From: Rudaea sp. 3F27F6
Lineage (GTDB): Bacteria > Pseudomonadota > Gammaproteobacteria > Xanthomonadales > Rhodanobacteraceae
Length of the DNA stretch: 64,000 nucleotides
Direction: 5' to 3'
Assembly (NCBI RefSeq): GCF_005503555.1
Contig: NZ_SCNG01000001.1
Coordinates: 62,001-126,000, forward strand
Program-made: the position numbers and the translations under genes
Shown: in pieces, positions 50,812 through 59,949 of the stretch
Layout of the letters: each line of letters opens with the position of its first letter
Numbering within the stretch: the stretch's first letter is position 1
The notes under the pieces: generated by a model
What the model was told of the DNA's origin: nothing
Seen by the model: only the letters and a program-made list of their open reading frames with translations
Databases searched by the model: none

Positions 50812-53139
50812 ATGGGGACCCTCGAAATTTCGACACGTTCGGCGCTGCAGGCGCTCGCCGCCGTGTTCGCCGTGAACGGCAGCGCGGCTGCGCAAACCGC
50901 GCACGAACAGACTGCGCAGATGGACACGATCGTCGTCACCGGCACGCGCTCGCCGGGACGCACCGCGCTCGAATCCTCGGTGCCAATCGACGTGATTGGC
51001 GTCGAACAATTGCGCGCGACCGGATTCAGCGATCTCGCCCAGGCGCTCGAATATTCCTCGCCCGCGGTCAATTTTCCGCGCGCGCACACCACGCCGAGTT
51101 CGGCGAACACGCGGCCGATCACCTTGCGCGGCCTGTCGCCCGACGAAGTGCTCGTGCTGATCAACGGCAAGCGCTGGCACACGAGCGCGGTGATCAACAC
51201 CAACTTCGCCGTCGGCCGCGGCTCGGCGCCGTTCGACCTCGGCGCGATTCCGCTGTCGGCGATCGACCACGTCGAGATTCTGCGCGACGGCGCCGCCGCG
51301 CAATACGGATCGGATGCGATCGGCGGCGTGATCAACATCATCCTGAACTCGGCCGACCAAGGCGGATTGGTACAGGCGGGCAGCAGCATCACCGATCGCG
51401 GCGACGGCCTGCATTTCGACGGCTCGGCGAACAAGGGCTGGGAGTTGCACGGCGGCTTTCTCAACCTCACTGCGGACGCGACGACGCAGCGTTCGACCAA
51501 TCGCGCCGGCGTCGATCAGCGCTACGGCCGCGTCACCTATCTGATCGGCGATCCCGACGCGAAGATTCTCAACCTCGCCGCCAACGCCTCGGTCCCGGTC
51601 GGCGCGGCGAGCGATCTCTACGCAACCGCGCTCGTTTCACGCAAGGACAGCGTCAACGCGGCCGGCTTTCGCACGCCGGGCACGTCGCCGCTGTTTCCCG
51701 CGGGATTCCGTCCGCTGGTCAATCCACTGATCTGGGATGTCGGCGGCACGGTCGGCCTGCGCGGCCGTCTGTTCGGCGAGTTCGCCTTCGATCTGAGCAA
51801 CACGTTCGGCCTTTCCAACGCCGATATCAGCGTGCGCAACAGCGCCAACACCTCGCTCGGCGCCGACAGCCCGGCGCGGTTTGACGCGGGCACGGCACGC
51901 TACGCGCAGAACACGACGAACTTCAATCTGAGCCGGCCGCTCGACGGCTGGCTGTCCGGCGGCAATTTCGCCGCGGGCCTGGAATACCGCTGGGAAAATT
52001 ACCGGCTGCGGCAGGGCGAACCGGCTTCATATTTCCGCAGCGGCGCGGCGGGATTTCCCGGTTTCAATCCGCGCATTCCGGTGGACAACGGACGCAATGC
52101 CGCGGCGGCTTACGTCGATCTGGAAATCAAGCCGGCGGCGTGGCTGACTCTCGGCGCGGCCGCACGCTACGACCACTACAGCGACTTCGGCAGCGCGCCG
52201 ACCGGCAAGCTCAGCGCACGCGTTCAAGCGGACGAACACTGGAGTCTGCGCGCGTCGGTCAGCAACGGTTTCCGCGCGCCGTCGCTGCCGCAGCAGTACT
52301 ACAGCTCGCTGACCAGCGTCGCCAACGGCGCGAACAAGGAAATCGTCAACGTCGGCACTTACCAGGTGCGCGATCCGGTCGCCCAGGCTCTCGGCGCCAC
52401 GCCGCTGCGTGCGGAAAAATCGCGCACGGCGACCGCGGGCATCGTCTATGCCCCGTCGCATGACTTGTCGTTCACCGCCGATTTCTTCCGTACCGACATC
52501 GATCACCGCATCGCCCTGAGCGACGCGCTCGGCGGACCCGCGGTGCTCGCCGCGCTGCGCGCCGCCGGCATCACCGACGTGCAGCAGGCGGCATTCTTCA
52601 CCAACGCGCTCGATACACGCACGCAGGGTTACGAAGTCACGGCGAACTATCGCACCCGTCTCGACGAAGCGACCTCGCTGCAGATCAAGTTCGGCTACGG
52701 CCATTCGCCGACCACGATCCGTTCGACGGCGCCAAACCCCATGCTGCCCGCGCTGCCTCTGCTCAGCGAGCATTCGCTGCTGTTGTTGACCAGCGCGCAG
52801 CCGGAGAACAAGGCCACCTCGCAATTCAGTCTGACCCGCGGCGGCTGGAACCTCACGCTCGACCTGACCCGCTACGGAAAATACGTCGATGCGCCGATCC
52901 TGAGTCCGCAGACATTCGGCGCGAAGACGGTGGCCGATCTGTCCGTCTCCACCGCGCTCGGCCAGACGGCGACGCTCACGCTCGGCGTGCTCAATCTCGG
53001 CAACGTCTACCCGGACAAGCTGGCGCAGCAGGACGTCGCGTTCAAATCGTTCGGCGGCAGCTTTCTCTACGGCGAGGAATCGCCGTTCGGCATCAGCGGC
53101 CGAACCTACTACGCACGCCTGAAGTGGGAGCTGCCGTGA
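50812..53139 (+). CDS. TonB-dependent outer-membrane receptor
   Basis: 775 residues from the ATG at 50812 (GGAG upstream; the frame is open further upstream but without a good start). It begins with a signal-peptide-like segment ending in SAAAQ, then DTIVVTGTRSPGR at the TonB-box position and a plug domain (PITLRGLSPDEVLVLINGKR, AIDHVEILRDGAAAQYGSDA, IGGVINIIL). A long C-terminal barrel ends in YYARLKWELP, although the expected terminal aromatic residue is Trp three residues from the end. It is of the ligand-unassigned, B12/heme-unlike CirA-type group. It is the first gene of a four-gene operon with two phosphatases and an MFS transporter. Confidence 0.92.
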   Translation: MGTLEISTRSALQALAAVFAVNGSAAAQTAHEQTAQMDTIVVTGTRSPGRTALESSVPIDVIGVEQLRATGFSDLAQALEYSSPAVNFPRAHTTPSSANTRPITLRGLSPDEVLVLINGKRWHTSAVINTNFAVGRGSAPFDLGAIPLSAIDHVEILRDGAAAQYGSDAIGGVINIILNSADQGGLVQAGSSITDRGDGLHFDGSANKGWELHGGFLNLTADATTQRSTNRAGVDQRYGRVTYLIGDPDAKILNLAANASVPVGAASDLYATALVSRKDSVNAAGFRTPGTSPLFPAGFRPLVNPLIWDVGGTVGLRGRLFGEFAFDLSNTFGLSNADISVRNSANTSLGADSPARFDAGTARYAQNTTNFNLSRPLDGWLSGGNFAAGLEYRWENYRLRQGEPASYFRSGAAGFPGFNPRIPVDNGRNAAAAYVDLEIKPAAWLTLGAAARYDHYSDFGSAPTGKLSARVQADEHWSLRASVSNGFRAPSLPQQYYSSLTSVANGANKEIVNVGTYQVRDPVAQALGATPLRAEKSRTATAGIVYAPSHDLSFTADFFRTDIDHRIALSDALGGPAVLAALRAAGITDVQQAAFFTNALDTRTQGYEVTANYRTRLDEATSLQIKFGYGHSPTTIRSTAPNPMLPALPLLSEHSLLLLTSAQPENKATSQFSLTRGGWNLTLDLTRYGKYVDAPILSPQTFGAKTVADLSVSTALGQTATLTLGVLNLGNVYPDKLAQQDVAFKSFGGSFLYGEESPFGISGRTYYARLKWELP

Positions 53140-53996
53140 AGCTCGCGATCGTCTCCGATACACATCTTGCGCAGCGCGCCGCGGCGTTCAACGAGAACTG
53201 GCAGTCGGCGCAGACCTGGATCGACACGAGCGGCGCCGACGCCGCGATCCATCTCGGCGACATCTCCGCGGACGGCGACGACGATCCGGCCAGCCTCGAA
53301 TTCGCCGCCGCGGTGCTGTCGCGCTCGGCCATTCATGTGCACGCACTGCCGGGCAACCACGATCTCGGCGACAACAGCCGCGAGGCCACTGCCGCGGAAG
53401 CGCATTCGATCAACGACGCGCGACTCCAACGCTACCGCGAACATTTCGGCGCGGACCGCTGGTCGCTGACGACGCCGCATTGGCTGCTGCTCGGCATCAA
53501 CGCCCAACTACTCGGCACCGGCATGGACGAGGAACACGCGCAATTCGCCTGGATCGAAGAGCAACTGCACGCGCACGCCGAAATGCAGGTCGGCTTGATG
53601 CTGCACAAGCCGCTGCTACCCTTGGCCCCCGGCGAACTCGACGAAAGCGAACGCTACGTCCCGCCCGCGGCACGGCAACGCCTGCTCGATCTGCTGCGCA
53701 CGCACGCGCTGCGCTTCGTCGTCAGCGGACACACGCACCAATCGCGGCGGCAACGGCTCGACGGCATCGAACACGTGTGGGTGCCTTCGACTTCGTTCTG
53801 CATTCCCGATGCGATACAGCCACGTCTCGGCGAGAAGATCGTCGGCCTGATGCAGCTCACGCTGAAGGACGCGGAGTATCGCTTCGACACGATCCTTCCC
53901 GACGCGATGCGCCGCTGCAATCTGCTCGATCAACTGGACATCTATCCGCAACTCGCCGGCATCAAGCAGCGGCTCGGCGCGGCAGGCGAACTATGA
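53136..53996 (+). CDS. Calcineurin-like metallophosphoesterase (CpdA-like)
   Basis: 286 residues from the GTG at 53136, which overlaps the receptor stop (GTGA) and has GGGAG just upstream. All metal motifs are present: SDTHL (D8/H10 region), HLGDISADGD, LPGNHDLGD, a lone His in LMLHKPL and SGHTHQS. This is the class III cyclic-nucleotide phosphodiesterase/3',5'-cAMP type or a related phosphomonoesterase. It has no signal peptide, so it is cytosolic unless exported otherwise. It is translationally coupled to both neighbours, so it works on whatever the receptor and transporter bring in, or on a messenger controlling them. Confidence 0.88.
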   Translation: MKLAIVSDTHLAQRAAAFNENWQSAQTWIDTSGADAAIHLGDISADGDDDPASLEFAAAVLSRSAIHVHALPGNHDLGDNSREATAAEAHSINDARLQRYREHFGADRWSLTTPHWLLLGINAQLLGTGMDEEHAQFAWIEEQLHAHAEMQVGLMLHKPLLPLAPGELDESERYVPPAARQRLLDLLRTHALRFVVSGHTHQSRRQRLDGIEHVWVPSTSFCIPDAIQPRLGEKIVGLMQLTLKDAEYRFDTILPDAMRRCNLLDQLDIYPQLAGIKQRLGAAGEL

Positions 53997-55387
53997 CCCG
54001 AACCTCTCCAGCGCCGAACGCACCGTCCGCGCCCTATTCTGCCGTCGTCGTCGGCGCGCTGACGCTCGCCTACACGCTGTCGTTCGTCGATCGTCAGATA
54101 CTCAGCCTGCTGGTCGAGCCGATCAAGCACGACCTGCATCTGAGCGACACGCAGATCAGCCTGCTGCAGGGACTCGCCTTCACCGTGCTCATGGGTGTCG
54201 GCGGACTGCCGATCGGCTGGCTCGTCGATCGGCTTCCGCGTCTGCGCATCGTCTCCTGCGGTATCGCATTCTGGAGCGTGATGACCGCGTGCTGCGGCCT
54301 GTCGGGCAGCTACGCCGCCCTGCTGCTCGCGCGCATGGGCGTCGGCCTCGGCGAATCGGCGCTCAATCCGGCCGCGTATTCCGCACTTGCCGATGCGGTG
54401 CCGCGCAAGCGGCTCGGCTTCGCCATCGGCGTCTACGGCATGGGCGTGTATATCGGCGCGGGCCTGGCGATGATCCTCGGCGCCGAAGCGATCTCGCGCA
54501 TGCCGGCCGGCGGACTGACCCTGCCGCTGCTCGGCACGATGCGCTCCTGGCAGGCGGTGTTCGTTCTAGTCGGACTGCCGGGAATTTTCCTCGCCCTGCT
54601 GACTCTGCTGATCCGCGAACCGGTGCGCCGCGAGACGCTCGATGTCGGCACGACGGACCTGCCGGCGGTACCGTCTTCGACGCGCCGCTATCTGCTCGAC
54701 AATCGCCACGCGCTGAGCATGCTGATCCTGTGCCAGTCTTTCGCCGCGATGCTGTCCTTCACCCTCAACGCCTGGGCGCCGAGCTTTTTTATCCGCAGCT
54801 TCGGCTGGAGCATCGCGCAAACCGGCCACGCTTACGGCATCACCATCGCCTGCGCCGGCGTGCTCGGATTTCTCTGCTGCGGCGTGCTCGGCGACCGGCT
54901 CGCCGCGCGCGGCGACATCGCGGCGCGCATGCGCATCATGAGCTACGCGATGCTCGCGAGCGCGCCGCTGTGCCTGCTTGCGCTGACCGCCGCCGATGCC
55001 GGTGTGGCCTTGACCCTGCTCGGCGCAACGACGTTCCTGATCACGGTAGCGATCGGCAGCGGCCCGGCGGCCTTGCAGGAAATACTGCCGAACCGCATGC
55101 GCGGCACGACGACCTCGCTCGCGGTGCTGGTCGTCAATCTGATCGGCCTCGGGCTCGGTCCGACCCTCGTCGCCGTGCTGACCGACTACGTTTTCGCCGA
55201 TCCGAAGCAACTGCATACCGCGCTTGCGATCACCACGCCGTGCATGGCGCTCGCCGCCACCGTTTTCGGGCGGTTGAGCCTAAAGCCCTATGCATCGAGC
55301 CGGCTCTATCTGGCACGCTATCTGCGCGAGCAGGCACATGCTGGCTCTAGCGAACTGGTGCCGGCCGCAGCGCAGGCCGCGCATTGA
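53993..55387 (+). CDS. MFS transporter (spinster/hexuronate-like)
   Basis: 464-residue inner-membrane carrier; its ATG overlaps the stop of the metallophosphoesterase (ATGA). About 12 helices are drawn, with LTLAYTLSFVDRQILSLLVE, the G-x-x-x-D/R-loop GWLVDRLPRLRIV after TM2 and ARMGVGLGESALNPAAYSAL, which is typical of the spinster-like and anion:cation symporter groups. The second half starts after a linker at about 220. It is probably the inner-membrane importer for the substrate taken up by the receptor at 50812, or for its dephosphorylated product. Confidence 0.87.
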   Translation: MTRTSPAPNAPSAPYSAVVVGALTLAYTLSFVDRQILSLLVEPIKHDLHLSDTQISLLQGLAFTVLMGVGGLPIGWLVDRLPRLRIVSCGIAFWSVMTACCGLSGSYAALLLARMGVGLGESALNPAAYSALADAVPRKRLGFAIGVYGMGVYIGAGLAMILGAEAISRMPAGGLTLPLLGTMRSWQAVFVLVGLPGIFLALLTLLIREPVRRETLDVGTTDLPAVPSSTRRYLLDNRHALSMLILCQSFAAMLSFTLNAWAPSFFIRSFGWSIAQTGHAYGITIACAGVLGFLCCGVLGDRLAARGDIAARMRIMSYAMLASAPLCLLALTAADAGVALTLLGATTFLITVAIGSGPAALQEILPNRMRGTTTSLAVLVVNLIGLGLGPTLVAVLTDYVFADPKQLHTALAITTPCMALAATVFGRLSLKPYASSRLYLARYLREQAHAGSSELVPAAAQAAH

Positions 55388-55409
55388 ATTCCCGCTGACG
55401 GAGCATCCC

Positions 55410-55967
55410 GTGCCGAAAATCCATTTGATCCGCCACGGCCATGTTGCCCCCGGCGACCGCGGCTGCGCCGATCCGGGACTCGACGATCTCGGCCTTGCGC
55501 AGGCGGCAAGCCTTGCACTGCGTTTGGCCGAACAGTTCCCTCGCCCATTGCCGATCCTGTCGAGCCCGCTGCTGCGCTGCCGGCAGACCGCGGCGCCGCT
55601 CGCGCAACTCTGGAATTCGACGCCGACGATCGATGCGCGCGTCAGCGAGATTCCCTCGCCGAGCGCCGAACCCGCGGCGCGCAAAGCGTGGCTCACCGAA
55701 ATGCTCGCGGCCTCCTGGCCGGACCCCGCGAGCCCGGACTCCTCCAACGATTTCTCAATGCGTCTGTCCGCCTGGCAGAACGCTGCGCTCGCCGCGATTG
55801 CCGAATGCGCCGAAGACACCGTGATCTTTTCCCACTACTTCGCGATCAACTGGCTCTGCAGCGCAGCCAGCGGTTCCGCGCGCATCGACCGTTTCCGCCC
55901 TGCACATACCGCGATGACTTCCTGCGAGTTCGATCGCGGCGTGCTCAGCCTGATCGAACAGGCATAA
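55410..55967 (+). CDS. Histidine phosphatase family protein
   Basis: 185 residues from a GTG at 55410 with GGAG ten bases upstream; an upstream in-frame ATG at 55290 would overlap the MFS gene and was rejected. The catalytic RHG signature is in HLIRHGHVAPGDRG, a second Arg in LSSPLLRCRQTAAPLAQL, an acidic residue near WLTEM and the second His in VIFSHYFAIN. This is the cofactor-independent phosphoglycerate mutase-like (SixA/CobC/PhoE type) fold. It is the last gene of the receptor operon. The paired phosphatases argue for a phosphorylated substrate. Confidence 0.85.
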   Translation: MPKIHLIRHGHVAPGDRGCADPGLDDLGLAQAASLALRLAEQFPRPLPILSSPLLRCRQTAAPLAQLWNSTPTIDARVSEIPSPSAEPAARKAWLTEMLAASWPDPASPDSSNDFSMRLSAWQNAALAAIAECAEDTVIFSHYFAINWLCSAASGSARIDRFRPAHTAMTSCEFDRGVLSLIEQA

Positions 55968-56138
55968 AAGGGCTCCGAATTTAGACGAGGAAAGCCCGAG
56001 AAAGCGCTGGAAACTGACCCAATCCAGCGCCCGATACTCAATCTGAAGGTTGTATACAATTTATCAACGGCCGATGGCGAAGGGGTTTCGGGAGATTCCC
56101 CAAGGGTTTCCACCCAAATGGGCGGTTCGGCCCTGCCG

Positions 56139-56552
56139 TCAGTTTTCGAGCTTTTTCAGCCAATCGCCCGCGGTGGTGGGTCCGGTCGCCACGGTATCGG
56201 TGTGGTCGGCGATGGTTTGACGAATGGCCACCCAGAACTTGGCACCGGTCGGCGCACCGAGCTTCTTCAAGGCCGCATCGACGAGCGCCTGCTTCGCCGG
56301 ATCGACGGTCTCGTTCTGGATCAGCAGGAAGTCCCAGGCGCCGCCGTCGGAGTGCACGTACAGCTCGCGCGGCGGCAGGCCGGCCTGGCGATTGGCTTCG
56401 TCGTACTGCGCGATCAGCTTGAGGAACTCGACATGCTTTCCGGGCGCGATGTGATAGATCTCGATCATGCGCGTGTCGTTCTGTCCCGCGAATGCGGATC
56501 CAATCGAAGCGAAAGCGAGGGCTGTTGCGAGCAAGCATTTCGAAAGCGTCAT
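56139..56552 (-). CDS. Small exported protein, possible dimeric alpha-beta barrel
   Basis: 137 residues from the ATG at 56552 (GGAGATCACG upstream). Signal peptide of about 24 residues (LLATALAFASIGSAFA-GQ). The mature part contains RMIEIYHIAPGKHVEFLKLI, then ELYVHSDGGAWDFLLIQ and a C-terminal KFWVAIRQTIADHTDT helix, recalling NIPSNAP or antibiotic-monooxygenase-like ferredoxin-fold dimers. There are no catalytic residues I can name. It stands between the receptor operon (convergent) and the amidohydrolase gene at 56655. Confidence 0.65.
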   Translation of the reverse strand: MTLSKCLLATALAFASIGSAFAGQNDTRMIEIYHIAPGKHVEFLKLIAQYDEANRQAGLPPRELYVHSDGGAWDFLLIQNETVDPAKQALVDAALKKLGAPTGAKFWVAIRQTIADHTDTVATGPTTAGDWLKKLEN

Positions 56553-56654
56553 CGTGATCTCCGTTGTAATGGTGTCGGGTGGAAAGTTCGAAGAGAGCCG
56601 AGGCGGTGGGGCCGATACGGTCCCGCAGCGCAAGCGGAAAAGAGACGGCAGCAG

Positions 56655-59600
56655 TCAGGGCGTCGACGGAGAATCGGACTCCTCACGCTCGCGCTCGCGG
56701 CTGAACCACTGTTTCGCCAGCTTGCGCGGCTCGGGATAGATCTCGTCCAGCGTCGCCGCGTCGTAGAGGCGCCCGTTCTTCATCACCGAGGTGATCGCGA
56801 GCGCGTTGCGGATATCGGCGCGCGGATCGCGGTCGAGCACGACGAGATCGGCGTACTTGCCGGGTTCGAGGCTGCCGATCTCGTCCTGCCGGCCGATCGT
56901 CTCGGCGGAGCCCATCGTTGCCGCACGCAACACCTCGTGCGGCGTCATGCCGCCGGCCGCGTGCGCCTGCATCTCCCAGTGGGTGCCGTAGCCCGGCACT
57001 TCGCCATGCGCACCGATGCCGACCAGACCGCCGGCACGCTGCACCTTGGCGGCGCCCTGCGCGATCGCGGCGAAGAAATACTCTTCGGGTGCATTCCAAT
57101 GGCGGCGCGCGAATTTCTTTTCGGCAAGCAGCGGCGGCGAGAAGTGGCGCAACTTCGCGTCGGCTTGCGGCGCATCGCGCTCGATGTAGAAGTTCTGTGC
57201 GGGCGGACCGCCGTGCGAGATCTGCAGGGTCGTCGTGTAGCTCGTGCGCGTCTGCGCGAGCAGTTCGACCACGTCCTTGTACAACGGCGCCGCGGTCAGG
57301 GCATGTTCGTTGCCGGCGAAGCCGTCGATGATCTGGGTCAGGTCGAGCTTCATGTCGAGCGCGCCTTCGGTCGTCGGCTGGATGCCGAGTTCCTTCGCCG
57401 CCATCGCGACCCATTGGCGCACGCGCCGATTGCCGGTGCGATATTCCTTGAGATTGCGCGTGCGGAAATGATCGGGGTAGCGCGACAGCACGTCTCGCAC
57501 TTCGCCAAGGTTGGCGAACTCGTTGTAGGAGAAAATTGCCGGCCCCGTCGAGTAGACGCGCGGCCCCAGCGACAACCCAGCGTCGAGCATATCCTGGTAG
57601 GCCAGCATATCGATCGACAGCGGCGACGGGTCGAGTCCGGCGGTCTTGCCGTAGGCGAGATCGGTCAGGAAGCTCCAGTTCTGCCTGTCGAGAACGCCGC
57701 GCCGGATTTCGGCCCAATGATCGTGCGTATCGATAAAGCCCGGCACGATAAACTTGCCCGCGACATCGCGAACGACGGCGTGCTGGGGAACCGCCACCGC
57801 ACCGCGTTTGCCGATCGCGGCGATGCGATTGTCGACGACGACGACGTCGGCATCGTCGATCACTTGATCGCCGTGCATCGTGATCGCCGTCGCGCCACGC
57901 AACACGAGCGTCCCGTGCGGCACGTCGCGTGGCACTTCGACCTTCAGCGCAAACGATTCGACGCCGTGCTGGCCCGCTTGCGGCTTCGCGCCCTGCCCTT
58001 TTTCGCCGGCGCGATCGAGCGCAATTTTCTCCAACGGCTGCCGATACAGCGTCGAGCCGACGACCCAGAAGACCGTTTTGCCGCCGTCGGCCCAGCCGAA
58101 GAAGTCCGCGCCGACATTGGTCAATTTGCGATGCTCGACCGGCGGCACAGCGAGATCGATCGCCTCGCCGGGCTTGTCAGGCATGCGCAGCAGATAGAGT
58201 TGTTCGACGATTTGCGCGAGGACGTATTTTCCGTCGGGACTGATCCGCAGATCGTCGACGGGCACGCGGCCTTCCTGGAAGTAGAAGCCGGGCCCGGTGA
58301 CGGAGACGAGCTTGTGACGGCCCGAGCCGTCGAGTTTGACGGCGTTGAGGCCGTCCTCGAACACCACGTCGACGTCGGCGCGGTCTGCGCCGAAATGCGG
58401 CAGACCGCCCATGCGTCCGCGTGCGAGCACGCGCGGTTCGCCGCCATGTACGGGAAGCGCGATCAAGTCCGCCTCGCGCAGCGGACCGTATTCCATATAG
58501 GTGTGCATGCGCTCGGCGTTGCTCGAGCGTTGCGCGACGACCGTCGAACCGTCCGGCGTGAATGCAGGATAGGTGTAATACGCGGCGGCCTGGGTAAGAG
58601 CCGTCGGCTTTCCGCCGGCTGCGTCGATGCGCCAGATCCGGCCGGCCTCGTCCGCGCTCCAGCTCACGTAGACCAGGGACTTGCCATCGGGCGACCAAGC
58701 CGGCTGGAACGCCGCCACCCCCGCGGGCGTCAACGCGCGCGGTGCCGCATCGGGCGCAAGCTCCATCGTGTAGACGCGGCCGAGCGCGGAGAACGCGACT
58801 CTTCGGCCGTCCGCAGACAATGCCGGGAACTGGGCAAGACGCGCACGCACCAGACCGGTGTCGTCCTTGAACGACTGCCGCAGCGACGGGCCGATGTCGA
58901 GATCGACGTGCGCGCGGAACGGAATGACGGCGGCCTTGCCACTCGCCAGATCGACGCGGTGGATTTTGCCTGCGTAGGCAGCGATCACGGCGCGCCCGTC
59001 GGGGGTGAACGCATAGCCCGGGACGAGATCGCGCGTTCCCGAGCCTTCCTGGTCGTCGTGTTGTTCGACCCGGATCAGTTTGCGGTCGGCGCCGCTGTCG
59101 AGATCGCGCACGCGCAAGCCGGTCTGGCCGCGATCGCGCACGGCATACACCAGCGTTTTGCCGTCGGGCGACAAGGCCGGCCGCATCGCGCTGCCGGAGT
59201 TCGTGACGATGGTGTTGCTGGCACCGCTGACGAGGTCACGCCGTTCGATGCTCCACATCGGCAGCGTCATGTCCTCCTCGAAGGTGCCATAGCATCCGGC
59301 GAGAAAAAGCGTACGGCCGTCGCGCGCCGCGACGGCGCCGAGTGCACTGTAGCGTTGCTCCTTCGGCTGCGCCTCGTAGGTCTTGCCCTGGGTGATGCGC
59401 TGGCCTTTGCCGTCGCCGTCGAGCGCAAACCGCCACAGCTCGAACGCGGTCAAGTCGGGATGGTAGATCGAGACGAAAATCGCGCGTCCGTCCGCGGACC
59501 ACGTCGGCGAGGTGAATTCGGCGTTGTCGTCGAACGTCGAAATCTGCCGCGCATGCGCGCCGTCCCTGTCGGCGATCCAGACGTTCTCATTGCCCGAGCG

Positions 59601-59900
59601 GTCGCTGACGAAAACTATGTGCTTACCATCCGGCGCGAATCGCGGCTGCGAATCGAAAGCGAGGCCGCGCGTGACCGCGGTTGCCTCGCCACCGCCGATC
59701 GGCAGCGTGTACAGATCGCCGAGCAGCTCGAACACGATGCTGCGCCCGTCGGGCGCCACGTCGAGCGAGATCCAGGTGCCTTCGTCGGTGTCGAAACGAA
59801 CGTGGCGCGCCGGCACGAGCGGCAGCGCGTTCTCCACCGCCGTCGCGAGACCCGCGGCGAGGCAAAGCAGGCCGATCAGGAGCAGCCGGTTCAAGCTCAT
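56655..59900 (-). CDS. Exported fusion of TolB-like beta-propeller and amidohydrolase
   Basis: 1081 residues from the ATG at 59900. Signal peptide (LLLIGLLCLAAGLATA). Residues about 30-640 form a propeller of WD40-like PD40 repeats (PRFAPDGKHIVFVSDRSGNE, PALSPDGKTLVYAVRDRGQT, PAWSPDGKSLVYVSWS). The C-terminal 400 residues are an amidohydrolase: GFIDTHDHWAEI (H-D-H), GIGAHGEVPGYG and the closing GSLEPGKYADLVVLDRDPRA. Such fusions are common in Lysobacterales and Bacteroidota and probably act on peptides or cyclic amides outside the inner membrane. It is the last of three co-directional amidohydrolase genes (61259, 59950 and this one), 49 bp after its neighbour. Confidence 0.9.
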   Translation of the reverse strand: MSLNRLLLIGLLCLAAGLATAVENALPLVPARHVRFDTDEGTWISLDVAPDGRSIVFELLGDLYTLPIGGGEATAVTRGLAFDSQPRFAPDGKHIVFVSDRSGNENVWIADRDGAHARQISTFDDNAEFTSPTWSADGRAIFVSIYHPDLTAFELWRFALDGDGKGQRITQGKTYEAQPKEQRYSALGAVAARDGRTLFLAGCYGTFEEDMTLPMWSIERRDLVSGASNTIVTNSGSAMRPALSPDGKTLVYAVRDRGQTGLRVRDLDSGADRKLIRVEQHDDQEGSGTRDLVPGYAFTPDGRAVIAAYAGKIHRVDLASGKAAVIPFRAHVDLDIGPSLRQSFKDDTGLVRARLAQFPALSADGRRVAFSALGRVYTMELAPDAAPRALTPAGVAAFQPAWSPDGKSLVYVSWSADEAGRIWRIDAAGGKPTALTQAAAYYTYPAFTPDGSTVVAQRSSNAERMHTYMEYGPLREADLIALPVHGGEPRVLARGRMGGLPHFGADRADVDVVFEDGLNAVKLDGSGRHKLVSVTGPGFYFQEGRVPVDDLRISPDGKYVLAQIVEQLYLLRMPDKPGEAIDLAVPPVEHRKLTNVGADFFGWADGGKTVFWVVGSTLYRQPLEKIALDRAGEKGQGAKPQAGQHGVESFALKVEVPRDVPHGTLVLRGATAITMHGDQVIDDADVVVVDNRIAAIGKRGAVAVPQHAVVRDVAGKFIVPGFIDTHDHWAEIRRGVLDRQNWSFLTDLAYGKTAGLDPSPLSIDMLAYQDMLDAGLSLGPRVYSTGPAIFSYNEFANLGEVRDVLSRYPDHFRTRNLKEYRTGNRRVRQWVAMAAKELGIQPTTEGALDMKLDLTQIIDGFAGNEHALTAAPLYKDVVELLAQTRTSYTTTLQISHGGPPAQNFYIERDAPQADAKLRHFSPPLLAEKKFARRHWNAPEEYFFAAIAQGAAKVQRAGGLVGIGAHGEVPGYGTHWEMQAHAAGGMTPHEVLRAATMGSAETIGRQDEIGSLEPGKYADLVVLDRDPRADIRNALAITSVMKNGRLYDAATLDEIYPEPRKLAKQWFSREREREESDSPSTP

Positions 59901-59949
59901 GGGTCGGTGATTCCAGTGAGGAAAGAGGCAAGCGGCATCGCAGACGATT

